A DNA stretch of 64,000 nucleotides from Acanthochlamys bracteata (lineage: Eukaryota; Streptophyta; Magnoliopsida; Pandanales; Velloziaceae). The notes beneath the pieces were generated by a model that was given only the letters and a program-made list of their open reading frames with translations, ran no database searches and was not told where the DNA came from. Shown here piece by piece: positions 23,786 through 34,600 of the stretch. The DNA is taken from assembly GCA_019914995.1 (NCBI GenBank), contig CM034126.1, positions 8,313,001-8,377,000 of the forward strand, read 5' to 3'. Made by a program: the position numbers and the translations under genes. Position 1 is the stretch's first letter, and the number at the start of each line of letters is the position of its first letter.

Positions 23786-26679
23786 AATCCCATATATTAC
23801 TTTTCTATAATGCTTTCATCTCTGTTTTTATCGCATGGGCCCATTTAGGATCTACTAGAGCTTCTTGCACTCCATTAGGGATATAACAAGAGGACAACTT
23901 ATTTGCAAAGGTCTTCAGCAGTTCTCATAGTTTCTGCAATGAAACATAATTAGTAATTAGGTATTTTGTTATTCTTCCTTCAAAATTTGGTGAGTATCTA
24001 TCTAGAGTCTTACCGCGATTTTGTTTGAAAGGTAACATATAATCAGTAGAAATTTCTAACACATTTTCAGAGGGTGAAAAGATAGGAAAACTTATCTCAG
24101 AAATATCTCTAGAGGCTGGTCTTCCGATACTAAAGGATGAGATTGATTTTCCTCGTTGACACCACCTATATTTAATAAGAAGGGTCTTTCAGGTTCGGAT
24201 TCTTTGATACGGTCAATTACTTTTTCCTGTTCAGATTTCCTTACTATCTATAAATTAGGTACAACTATTATGAAAATTTTTTCTACTGTAAATCATGGCC
24301 AACTATTCTAGTTTTGCTCTTCACATTGTGTCTCGTCCTGAAGAGGAGAAGTGAATGCTAGACAAGAGGAGAACATTTCAAATTCTAGAAAAGTAACATC
24401 TATAGCGGCATATGTGCGTTTCGTTACAGGATTGTAACAATGATATCATTTTGTATGTGTAGCGTACCCCATAAATATAAAACGAACAGCGCATGGATCA
24501 AATTTAGTTCATTGATTTTTATGAACATGTACAAAGACAATCCATCCAAATGTTCGAGGAGATAGCATCAAAACAAAGGCCAGATACATATGATGAGATA
24601 AAAACTGAAATGGCGTTTGAAAATTTAGTACTTTAGATGACATACGATTCAACAGATATACAACTAAGACAACCACATTCTCCCAATAACTATGAGGCAA
24701 ATAAGCTCTAGCCATGAGAGCCCTAACTGATTATAGAATATGTTTGTTCTTTCGCTCGATGACATCATTTTGTTGTGGAGTCCGAGAATAAGTCATCTAA
24801 TGAATAACACCATATTTCTGAAAGTAATTTTAAAATTCATGATTAATATATTCTCTATTATTATCTGAAAAAAGAATCCAAATTTTACCAGAAAATTGAG
24901 TTTGAATCATGATACGTAAATGTTGAAAATTGTCAAATACTTCATGTTTACATTTCATCAAACAAAGCCACGTCATGCATGTACAATCATCCACAAAAAT
25001 CATAACTAGCGAAAGTTAGAGAAAGTTGAAACCGGTGAAAGTCTCCAAACATCAGAGTGAATCAATACACAAAGAATATTATTGTTGCTCAAACTCATGG
25101 AATAATAGGCACAAAGACTTTTAGCCAAAATGCACACATCACATTTAAAATCTAAGTCACGTAGCTTTGAAAATAAAGTCAGTAGTAAATATTTCATATA
25201 ACTAAAGGATGGATGTCATAACAGACGATGCCATAGCCAGATCTGTCTATATTTGACACTTAATGAATGTTACATATGACTAGATTTGTTAGGAAATTAT
25301 TTATATAGTACAATCCCATCTCTTAGTACTTCGATCAATTGTGAATATCTTAAAGAACACAAAACTAATGATACATATATATGTAGTAATTTAATTCCTC
25401 AGTATCTTAACCCACTGACAGCAATTTATTTGAAAGCGTTGGAACAAGCAAAGTATTTTATAATGAAAGAGAAAATAATAGTGGCACAGTTCCAGCTCCA
25501 GTGGATATACTACTCTATTGGCATTGGCAATGCAAATTCTTCTTGGTTTACTTTTATGGATAAAGTCATGCGGATTATACGTCATGTAATTAGTTGCTCC
25601 TGAATCAATTATCCATCCATGATAATATCTTGAGTAGAGCTTAGTAAATCATATGTACAGTTATCTGAACCAGTATGACTGGAGCCGCTCTTGAAAGTTA
25701 AAGTACTCAAAGATTCTACCTTCAGTTATAGGGCTAAAAAATTTCCCTTTGCGTCTTACAAATTCTGCACAAAGTATAGTAGTTGTGATTGTTGTTTCTC
25801 AATATGTAAATGTTGATGCTTAATAAATGCCAACTCATATGTAATATGTGCACAACAGTTCTATGTCATTTTATGGTTGTGAAAGCAGTCTGAAATTACT
25901 AAAGCAGATCCACTAACTAGCCCAACAAAATTAGCCAAGTAAGCCCGGCGAGAACTTCGGTTCAAGAGTTCGGGAGTTCGATGGTGGGAGACGGTGCAAT
26001 AGTGCCTGACGGTACATCAATGATGATGGAGGAAGATTGAATCCTAGCAGCGGCGACAAGTAGTGGCGTTACGGCAGGGAAATCAGCGAGCAGAGATCGA
26101 GATGATGGCAACGCAAAACTATTTTGATGGTTTGGTAAGTTTTCGATATAGTTCGTTGGCACGGCGATGGCAGTCTAGCAACGATGGTGATCAAATCGAT
26201 GCGAGACAACAACAAGGTAGTGGAAATGCAGCAACAAAGCAGCGAGATTCGGTGTGGAGAGGTGCGGTAAGGTGCAGCAGTGGCAACAGAATAAATCAAG
26301 CGACTGACGACGATCGATCAAGCGACGCGGTTGATTCTGGCTGACAACGATGAACACAATCACAATGGTAAGGCACGATTGCAGTGGGGCGAAAAAGATC
26401 AATCTGAATTGATAAAAAAATAGAGAAAAGCAGTGCGGTGTGCAAATAGGCGTGCAGCAAAGCCAATAGCGGCAATGTTGGATGAATACGTGGCGCTCGG
26501 AACGTCAAAGATCCGACAGAATTTCTAGTGATGTAGGTCTGGTTGAAAATTACAACAACGGTAGAGGCGGTGGAGAGATCAAATCGAGTCTGGTAATATT
26601 CTGATGACTAAAACAAAATGATAAAATTCGTCGGCGGCGACGGCTGCCAAATTAAAATTAGATTGGGATTTTTATTTCT

Positions 26680-26691
26680 GCTCTGATACCA
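26680..26691 (-). other. Copia primer-binding site (initiator tRNA-Met type)
   Basis: The minus strand reads TGGTATCAGAGC, the standard plant retrotransposon primer-binding site complementary to the 3' end of initiator methionine tRNA. It fixes the direction of the element and places its 5' LTR immediately to the right, at 26692-26795. Confidence 0.85.
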
Positions 26692-26795
26692 CTTTTCAAA
26701 ATACAATCTCATAATAATTCATTAACATGACGATTATTATATATATATATAAGTACATGGGGTTGATATATAATTTCACTCAACTCACTCTAACA
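26692..26795 (-). repeat. Candidate 5' LTR of the copia element (about 104 bp)
   Basis: On the minus strand it begins TGTTAGAGTGAGTTG and runs to the primer-binding site. A TGTTA start is typical. The expected CA end is not clear, and the length is short for a copia LTR. It holds an (AT)n run near 26740. The partner LTR is missing, so the size cannot be checked in this window. Confidence 0.5.
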
Positions 26796-27047
26796 GTTAT
26801 TTGAAATTTAAATTCCCAGTTTACCTTGTTAGCACTGGACCCCTATTTTTCAGCTCCAGAAATTGGATCATACGTTGGACCGTTCTCCTTTGAACTCATT
26901 CATCTTCATCAGCAAATCACATGGCAAATAAAGTTCACTTACAGATTCTCTCTTCCCTTTCCCTTACTTTCACTTCCATATATTACAACAGATTTACACT
27001 CCAAAACAATTATACGCAAACCATTCCCCACTCGTTCTTCTTCCTTT

Positions 27048-28242
27048 ATGGCTTTCTCTATTAGAAGTGTTCAAGCACCGGCTGCAAAAGCGGTATTGCT
27101 GCTGGTGTTGATGACCATGGTTGTGAGAGGTGACGTTGCGAGCGATGAAGCCCAGTGCTCGGAGCAGCTGGTGGGGATGGCTACTTGCTTGCCTTATGCA
27201 CAAGGCCAATCTCCGTCGCCGACGCCAGACTGCTGCACCGGTCTTAAACAGGTGCTAGCTAAATCGCCCAAGTGCCTATGCGTTCTTATTAAAGACCGCA
27301 ATGATCCACAGCTTGGACTCAACCTTAATCTCACCAGAGCTCTTCGACTACCTTCTGTTTGCAACACTCCTGCCAACATTTCCAGATGCCCTGGTAGGTA
27401 TATAAAATTATGGTCTTTTGTTTTGCGAAATATGAATGCGTGTATGTCTTTGATGAATTTGCTCCGCATTTGTTAGTACAGAGTTGTTAAACCTGCCGCC
27501 GAATTCCATAGAGGCACAGATCTTCAAGCAATTTGGGAATAATTCAACTGCTGCGCAAGCAAGTCCTCCTACTGCGAGTACCGGTAAGTCATGTTTGTGC
27601 TTGTAAACTTTTGAGTGTTGCGTTTTCGTTGTAACGCAATCTGACAATTAGATGGCAGCATATTTGGAATTGCAAGAACATGATTTTAGATGTTCCTTTT
27701 TGGCCACCAGCTCAACCAGCATTACATACAGTTCAAATGAATTATTTCTCCTAAATCACGGGTTTCTGTCTGCCAATTTGTCGTTTCCAATTTCAGTACG
27801 GTTTGATGCTGTTCATCTTCAAGACAAAATTATTGAATTAGTTTCGAGAAATGAACCCCCGGTGAGTGTTAACATATTGAAATTATCATAAGAACAACTT
27901 ATGGTCTGTTTCTGTCACATTGCAAGTTGCCTGCCAAAGCTGTTGTACTACATTTGATAATTAATTAAATACTTAACTAGGAACGTGTAGCATCACCCAG
28001 TAAAAAAGCAGAAACCACATTTGTTTGGCACCATGATTAACTGTGTAGCTAATAGCGTCATTCCATTTCTCATGCTTCCATTTGCAGCTTCAGGGAACTC
28101 GTCATCATCGTCAACTGGGAACAGCAGTAACAACAGTACTACTCCAACTTCTGCTTCTACAAGAATAGGTGATTATATAAGAGATGTAAAGATGGTTGGA
28201 GCTGCTGCTGCTGCTTTCTTATTGTTGCTTGTGGTCCCTTGA
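27048..28242 (+). CDS. GPI-anchored non-specific lipid-transfer protein (LTPG / xylogen-like), three exons
   Basis: Exons 27048-27393, 27482-27583 and 28088-28242 have GT-AG borders (both introns in phase 1) and give 200 residues. The order is a signal peptide (about 1-28; KAVLLLVLMTMVV), then the eight-cysteine motif C37, C47, C62-C63, C76-x-C78, C105 and C114. This is the disulfide frame of a lipid-binding helical fold. Next comes a Ser/Thr/Asn-rich linker, and finally a hydrophobic tail MVGAAAAAFLLLLVVP expected to be exchanged for a GPI anchor. N-glycosylation sites are possible at N94 and N110. Such proteins carry lipids at the outer plasma membrane and wall, often for cuticle or suberin. 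The closest family by pattern (LVGMATCLPY, KDRNDPQLGL) is the YLS3/LTPG6-like group, judged from memory. The start is the ATG before the signal peptide. A copia LTR lies about 250 bases upstream. Confidence 0.9.
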
Positions 28243-28554
28243 TCTTGTTGTTCAAATCATCTTTTTTCTTTTGAATTCGACAGCATGCTTTGGACTGTAA
28301 GAAAATGACTCTTTTGTAGGCTTGGCAATTCACATGGTGTTTCTTTCTTTGTCTCTATTGCTGTCTCCATTTACGCAAACTTTACTTCACTAATTCTTCA
28401 GTGATTGACAGAAAACTGTGGGGAATCTTCCTTCTTCGATCTTTGTGCGAATGTTAATTTATTGAACCTAAAGTGATATAACTTAATTAGCATGGCTACA
28501 ATGAAGATATTTTAGTACTTGCAACCTCTATATATACACATTGACTCATATAAT

Positions 28555-28880
28555 GTGCCTAAAAAGTTCAAAATGTAATATCTATCGCTAGATTTGAAAA
28601 AATATGAATTTAAAATATGCTGATAAAAAACTTATGTTTTATTATTTTTGTCTTTTTTTTTGTCACATTATTTGTGATCCGATTAAGATAAAATTTTATT
28701 AATATATTTCACGACTCATAGTTATGCATATCTAAAAATAGAGTTTAAAATTTATACTTTCTAAATACCTGATATAAATCAATATGCACAAATATATATC
28801 TAAAGTGATAAATATACATATTTTATATAAATATACACTGAAACAGGAGTGTAGGCATCTCGCAATAAATAAACAGGCGT
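28555..28880. repeat. Palindromic element, diverged copy with the shared core
   Basis: The left arm reads GAATTTAAAATATGCTGATA and the right arm contains GTGATCCGATTAAGATAAAA followed by GACTCATAGTTATGCATATC. Both arms match the core of the elements at 45572-48440, with the two arms in opposite orientation around a T-rich centre. The tips are not clear. Confidence 0.55.
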
Positions 28881-29026
28881 ACAACACGTGAGTTCTTCCT
28901 AGCATCAAACTGAATTGAAGTTGTAATAGATATTTAGGCATTCACAATGTAGTTGAATTAGTACGTTTTGCATCATCTTTCACTTGAAGTCTTCAAGTGA
29001 AATGTCTCATCAAAGATTAATAATTA

Positions 29027-29278
29027 AGCGTGTTTGGTTGAGCTTAGCTGTTTTTTAATTTTTTTTTATTTCATATTTTTCAATACATATTTTATAAGTA
29101 TATAAAAAATTTATTTAAAATTTTAGAAAGTGTAAAAAAAATTTATAAAATGAAATTTTTTTATTGCATATTTTTATTATTTTTTTAAAAATAAAAAAAA
29201 TAAAGCTCATTTTTAAAAAAAATAAAAATATTTTTTATTTAAAAAAAATTCTATTGTATAAGCACTTCCAAACGCCCC
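29027..29278. mobile_element. Tourist-like MITE (252 bp)
   Basis: Left end AGCGTGTTTGG, right end (reverse complement) GGGGCGTTTGG, flanked by TTA on both sides (29024-29026 and 29279-29281). A TTA duplication with a GTTTGG-containing terminus fits PIF/Harbinger-derived MITEs. The interior is poly-A/T rich. Copies without clear ends lie at 18710-18895 and 56800-57043. Confidence 0.65.
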
Positions 29279-30884
29279 TTAGAGCGTCCGTTTTATGTTT
29301 CAGGAAATATCAATTGTGTGAACTAAATTTATTGTAACTATTGCGAGCTCCGTAGAGAAATGTTACATAAACTGTGTAACTGTTCTCAACCATTGCAAGA
29401 AGTAGCTTCCAGGCACAGTTTGCTCGACAAAATTTGTGTATTTCTAATTTTTTCAACCCTTGAGAGCGAAATGCATTTTAAAAGTAGGTTTGGACAAGCA
29501 GCCAAAGATTAGATTTGCCAAAGCACTTCGATAGGTTCTTTTTTCAAAAGCAATTGTTTAAACTTAAAATGCTATTTAAGAGTGCTTAAAATAATGAGCT
29601 TTTTTAAAATAAGTTTATTCTGAAATTTCTTAAAAAATAAGTTTAATTTTTTCCTATATTAAAAATAAAATTTATACATATAAAAATTTTATAATATACA
29701 ATTTATTATACAATTCTAAATTTAAAAATAATTATTATATATAAAATATTATATTTTAAAAAATTATGAGTGTACTTTTAAAAGCGCTCCCAAATATCAC
29801 CATAATACCAAACGGACTGAGCGAAAGATATCCAACCTTGTTGTCGCCTACTAGAATGTCCTCTCCAAAAAAGTTATGCCACTAAATCAACCTCTTCGGT
29901 GGTTAAAAAAGTTTAAGGTATGTTTACCTTTTGTATAGCTAAACTACGAAAGTGAGTTACGAAGGAGATGAATTACTAAAAAGTGGTTATTTTAAATGAG
30001 TTCAGTTCCTACATTTGTTTGGGTTGGAAGTAATTATTGAAAGTGATTTTTTTTTAATTTACTTAGTTTGGAAGTGATTAGGAAAGTAACTTTCTATGGT
30101 TATTTTTTTGAAAGTGAGAAATTGAAGTTCCTATTAATTATTTTGTTGTTATAATATTTACAACTATAAATTAATATTACGAAAATTAACTAATATATAC
30201 GAATGAACTATATAGAAATATTCAGTATCAATCTTATGTGTACTAATAATAATTTATCAGCATAACCAACTAGCACATAGTATAAATATATACGAATACA
30301 TTACTCTAACAATAATAAGAAATATATACCACAAATTATAACTTAAACTTATATTACAAACAACAATTATAGATAATCTTCATTACAAAAACACAGGACC
30401 AACTAAACTGACATAATTAACTACCATATATTATAAATATTAGACGAATACATTAACTCTAATAACAAAAAAAAGATACACTGCAAAAATACATTATCTT
30501 TTTATTGCACAACAACCATATTTAATCTTCGTTACAACAACCAAAAGTTAAATTTGGATGTGAGCGCAGATGGGTATGTCTTTAACAAGAAAGAAAGTAT
30601 GCATTTCTTTGGAGAGAGTGGAAAGGAGCGTATTTGATAAATATAGTTATGCTACAGATGTCTCCATACAAAATACTGTATGTACTTGCTATTCTTTTAC
30701 AATTAGGATGAAATAAAAGACACCTTGTATTGAAGATGAAAGGTGAATAAAGCTGAAGTTTTGTTAAAGCACCCCTTACTCATATTTTTTTTATCTAACG
30801 GTGTAGATAAAATTTTAAGGTTTTTACAAACCCTATATGAGCCAATGTGCTCATAAGGTGGCAATGGTCTCTATTTTTTCCATA

Positions 30885-31140
30885 TATGAGAGAGATGCAC
30901 ATACCGCACTATAAATAGATGACACGAACATATCAGCCAAAAATAATAGTATCATTTGATCAAGAGGTAAAATAAATTTCAATTCATGATTCGATTAAGC
31001 TAAAATTTTATCAACATATTTTCAACTTATAATTTTCATATCTAACTGTAGAAATTACATTTAAAAATCTCATCGACTATTTTTTGACGGTATATACGTA
31101 CCATGTATCTATAGTGCTGCACATGCCCTATTTCTCCCCA
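30885..31140. repeat. Palindromic element with a different tip
   Basis: The tips are inverted copies: the left reads GATGCACATACCGCACTATA, and the right, reverse-complemented, GGCATGTGCAGCACTATAGA. The interior carries the shared right-arm core (GATTCGATTAAGCTAAAATT, then ATATTTTCAACTTATAATTT). The core is that of the ALA3 intron elements but the tip sequence is not. Confidence 0.6.
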
Positions 31141-31686
31141 CTAGATATAAACAGGTATACCAAATAATACTTACAGTTTCACTGGACTGGAATATATAAT
31201 TCTACAGTAAAGAAATAACTTGTTAGAGCTATTCCCATATTAACACCAAAATGACATGAAAAATGTTGAGCAGATGGATACCAGCATACAAGCCACAGCA
31301 ATTGTTGATCCTTTGCAGATTATGATGCGAGATGCATTTTCTTTTTGGGTACAATGAGACAGCTTTTCTGGTCTTTGTTTGACTCGACGAAGAATTAAAA
31401 GATAACAAATGCAAGACGGTCCTTGCCCTCAAAGGACACGAGAATGTTTCCAATTCAATTAGCTCACAAGGTTGACACCAAAAAGCTATCTATATTACAC
31501 CTCATTAATCCTGTACATATTCTATGAAATAATCCAATAGCTGAAACTAAGAAGATAATAAACAAAAAAGAGAACCCAAACTAGAACAATAAACATCAGC
31601 TAACTAATGACACATAGTCCTGCATGTAGGGTGTGAATGATAAAGAAAATAACAAATATACAAAGTGAATGACAAAGAATTAAGGA

Positions 31687-34600
31687 CTATTGACGTCTTG
31701 ATTTTTGTTCCTGAGATCTCATGCTGGCCCGACGAGCTACATCCCATGGCTTTTGTGGAGCAAACACTCCATATTGCGATGCAAAAAATGATTCATAACC
31801 TGGTGAATCAAAAGCGAATCCTGTGTGCTTTGATTTTTCCCGAGGAAGCTGAGAAATAGCATAGCTCCTGGCCTCTTCGGGCGTTAGATGGTTACCGATC
31901 TCAAGTGCCTCTAAACTCACCGTCTCTTCCTCATAATCTTTGTGAATCTCTTGGACAATTTGGTAGTTATACGGGAAAAGCCATCTTTGAGCACTAAAAT
32001 CAGATGAAAAACGATGAGGTATAAGTAATATGATAGCAAACAAAATAAAATAAAATAAAATATAATATAATATAATATAATATAATATAATGTAATATAA
32101 TATAATATAATTTTTGGCATCCGTAAGGTTTCCATTAAGTTTTGTGTGTTATGTATATAAGACTCGAATTATCTTGGAACAAGGGCGGTCTAGTTTATGC
32201 CCTTCATTTATACTTGAGCAGATTTCAGGTTGCTACCTAAAATCACAAAGCATGTCTTCTGGTTAGGTAAAGAGAGTGGTAGACATTTTTCATTGACCAA
32301 AGTCTGATATCAAATTAACAGAACTGTGTCATGACATCATAAGTCTCATTTCATATGTGCGAGAAAATAGCTCAAAATGGTCATTAGTAACTTTTAAATC
32401 ATTGTTAAGTTTGGTAGTCAGAAAACCTATAAGTTCCTACACTTCAATTCTTGTGTTAACACCTCCTGACCACAACAGACATTTGTTTCCTGTAACATGT
32501 GCTGCACAGCAATCATTATATAATATGTTTTTATGAACAACTTTATCAAAACTTAGTCATTGAAAGGTTTAAGGAGTCAAGTCTAACAATCAAGGTCACT
32601 CCATCCTGAAAAGCCCTAATAAAAGAGCAGGAAAAACTAAATTTTAAAAATGATTGCAATCCAAAATAATAGTGACTATTAATGAATATACCAAAATAAT
32701 TCTCATTAGGCTAGGGCTGAAATGCTAGTCTGAATGACGTAACAAAAAAGTATTACCAGATGTTTTCAGTAAAGCTTTGCATATTAGTTTAACGGCATAG
32801 ATCTAAGCTCATGTGCGCACATGTCTCCCTACTTAAATGACTTTGATTTTTCCAAAATAACTGGCAAATTAAATCTAGAATAACTCTTGCATGCCAGTGG
32901 TTTTGAACAGTTTGCTTTGTTACTTGTTGGAAGTGAAATTGTATGCTGTTTTGATTTAGGAGGCGTTTTAAGTATTCTAGATTTCCTTGGCTCTTAAAAG
33001 TGCATTTTACCAACAAAAATGGCCTGATGGCACTCAGAACTTTACATGTTCTAAGAACTAAAGAAGGTTTTATCTGCTAATAATAGCTCTGCTGATCGTG
33101 CAATTCAAATCTATGCTTGTTACGTGCCAAATCAATTTAAGTAAAATGATGGAACCTTATGCATTACACTCATATATTTTAATGAAATCTAGTTTATCTG
33201 AAAGAAAAGCATTCATTTATACCCTCATATATTAGCCGCTATCTACTCGACATACTCGAGATCACAATGCATAAGATAAATCTATTGTAACAAGGAGCAC
33301 CAGCCTAACACTATGGGAGCAAAAGGTGTGAATCTGAGTGCAATGGATTATACTACCATGAACGCAAGGCAATAGTTGAATTGGAAGAATACATCAGCAT
33401 CACATTTTTAAATAGAATACTGATGTGGAAGTAAAGACTGATAACTGTATCATTTTGGCATTTACTCATTGAATATTCAACAGATCGAGTGATTTGATGT
33501 TAACTAAATCCAAAGCTTGTCAAAGGCATCACAATCAAAACAAAGTCAAAATCTATTAGGAGAAGCCGACCTCATTGAATAGGGCAAAGCTTGGTTCGTA
33601 TTTTGTTCGTTTGAAGAGAAAACGGAACAATAAAAAGATAATTGTTACGAATTAATGTTATCATAAATTCATGATGATAGTTATTTACCTGTAACTAGGT
33701 AACTAAAAATGCATTAAATACTTTGACATATGATATTTTAGAAGGCAAAATAAAATTCAGAAAATAGTTATATTACCAGAAACTAGGTAACTGAAAATTG
33801 AAACCACAACAATCAATGCTATATAGAAAAAGAGTAATATTTGAAGTACCCCTACTGTTTACCACAACGTGTACCCTTTCCTTGAAATCAACAACTTATC
33901 TTATAATATCCAGCACGAGGCATTTAATCTCATGACATCCCAACCGTAAAGTCAGAAAAGGTACAGAAAGGGTACTCACCAGGGTACCCATAGAATTACT
34001 CATAGAAAAATTAGGTAAGGACATTTGTGAATTACTGTTTTGCATTATTACCGCATGTGTTTGGTTAACAGATATGAGATTATGTATGCAAAAGCAATTA
34101 TAGTCACTAGATTATGTTGAAATGTACACATCTGTATAAGCAGTAATGAGAACTAGATATGCATGTACACTAACTAAATCAATTCAATTAACAAAAGGAA
34201 GAAGTGTTACTACTTCCTAGACATGAAGTTCAGGCATGCAGTTCATCACGTAAGCATTCACTAACAATAGAATATCTTATATACATAAGGTTGAGTGTCT
34301 CACCCTTGATATACAAAGTCGCCAAGAAGTGCAACCATTGGAACAAGCAGAAGGCAGAGATAAAAATAAAAAGTGCTCATCAGGACATATATGACAAAGT
34401 AAATATTTTCCTGCAAACCACAGAAGTTATGGTAAGAGTTTGCTAAGACAGAAGATAAGTAACTTTCCAAAATAACCTTACTTGTCTGTCGTTTGGAGTC
34501 ATTATTCCTGAGTATATAAAGATAAAAGCGAACCACGCCAGAATGCTACCCCAAACACTTATATGATGCCATTTTGTGATTGAATTACAAGCCAGAAGTA

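Larger units (their letters stand above)
23786..26795 (-). mobile_element. Decayed Ty1/copia retrotransposon, 5' part, minus strand
   Basis: From high to low coordinates it has the order of a copia element. A short candidate LTR (26795-26692) is followed by a primer-binding site and a gag-leader region without a usable frame. The aspartic protease follows at about 25610-25500 (WIIDSGATNYMT). The gag-pre-integrase zinc region is at 25197-25006 (FKCDVCILAKS, then LIHSDVW). The integrase part is at 24715-24509 (ARAYLPHSYWENVVV, then YLLNRMSS). The start of reverse transcriptase is at about 23890-23790 (ALVDPKWAHAIKTEMKAL). It stops at 23786 where the old LTR begins. Stops and frame changes are frequent. 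RNase H and the 3' LTR are missing. Confidence 0.88.
28243..31686. other. Intergenic region made largely of small repeats
   Basis: This lies between the 3' ends of two convergent genes. It holds palindromic elements at about 28555-28880 and 30885-31140, a Tourist-like MITE at 29027-29278, and another AT-rich inverted-end segment at about 29485-29815 (AGGTTTGGACAAGC to TACCAAACGGAC). The part around 29920-30600 is AT-rich without recognised content. No gene was found. Confidence 0.6.

Noticed and set aside
26063..26508. Several overlapping frames on both strands in GC-richer sequence
   Set aside because: This is the gag/leader part of the decayed copia element; no frame shows a domain and all conflict with each other.
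27652..27891. Open frame of 79 residues on the plus strand
   Set aside because: Lies wholly in intron 2 of the lipid-transfer protein gene and has no recognisable content.
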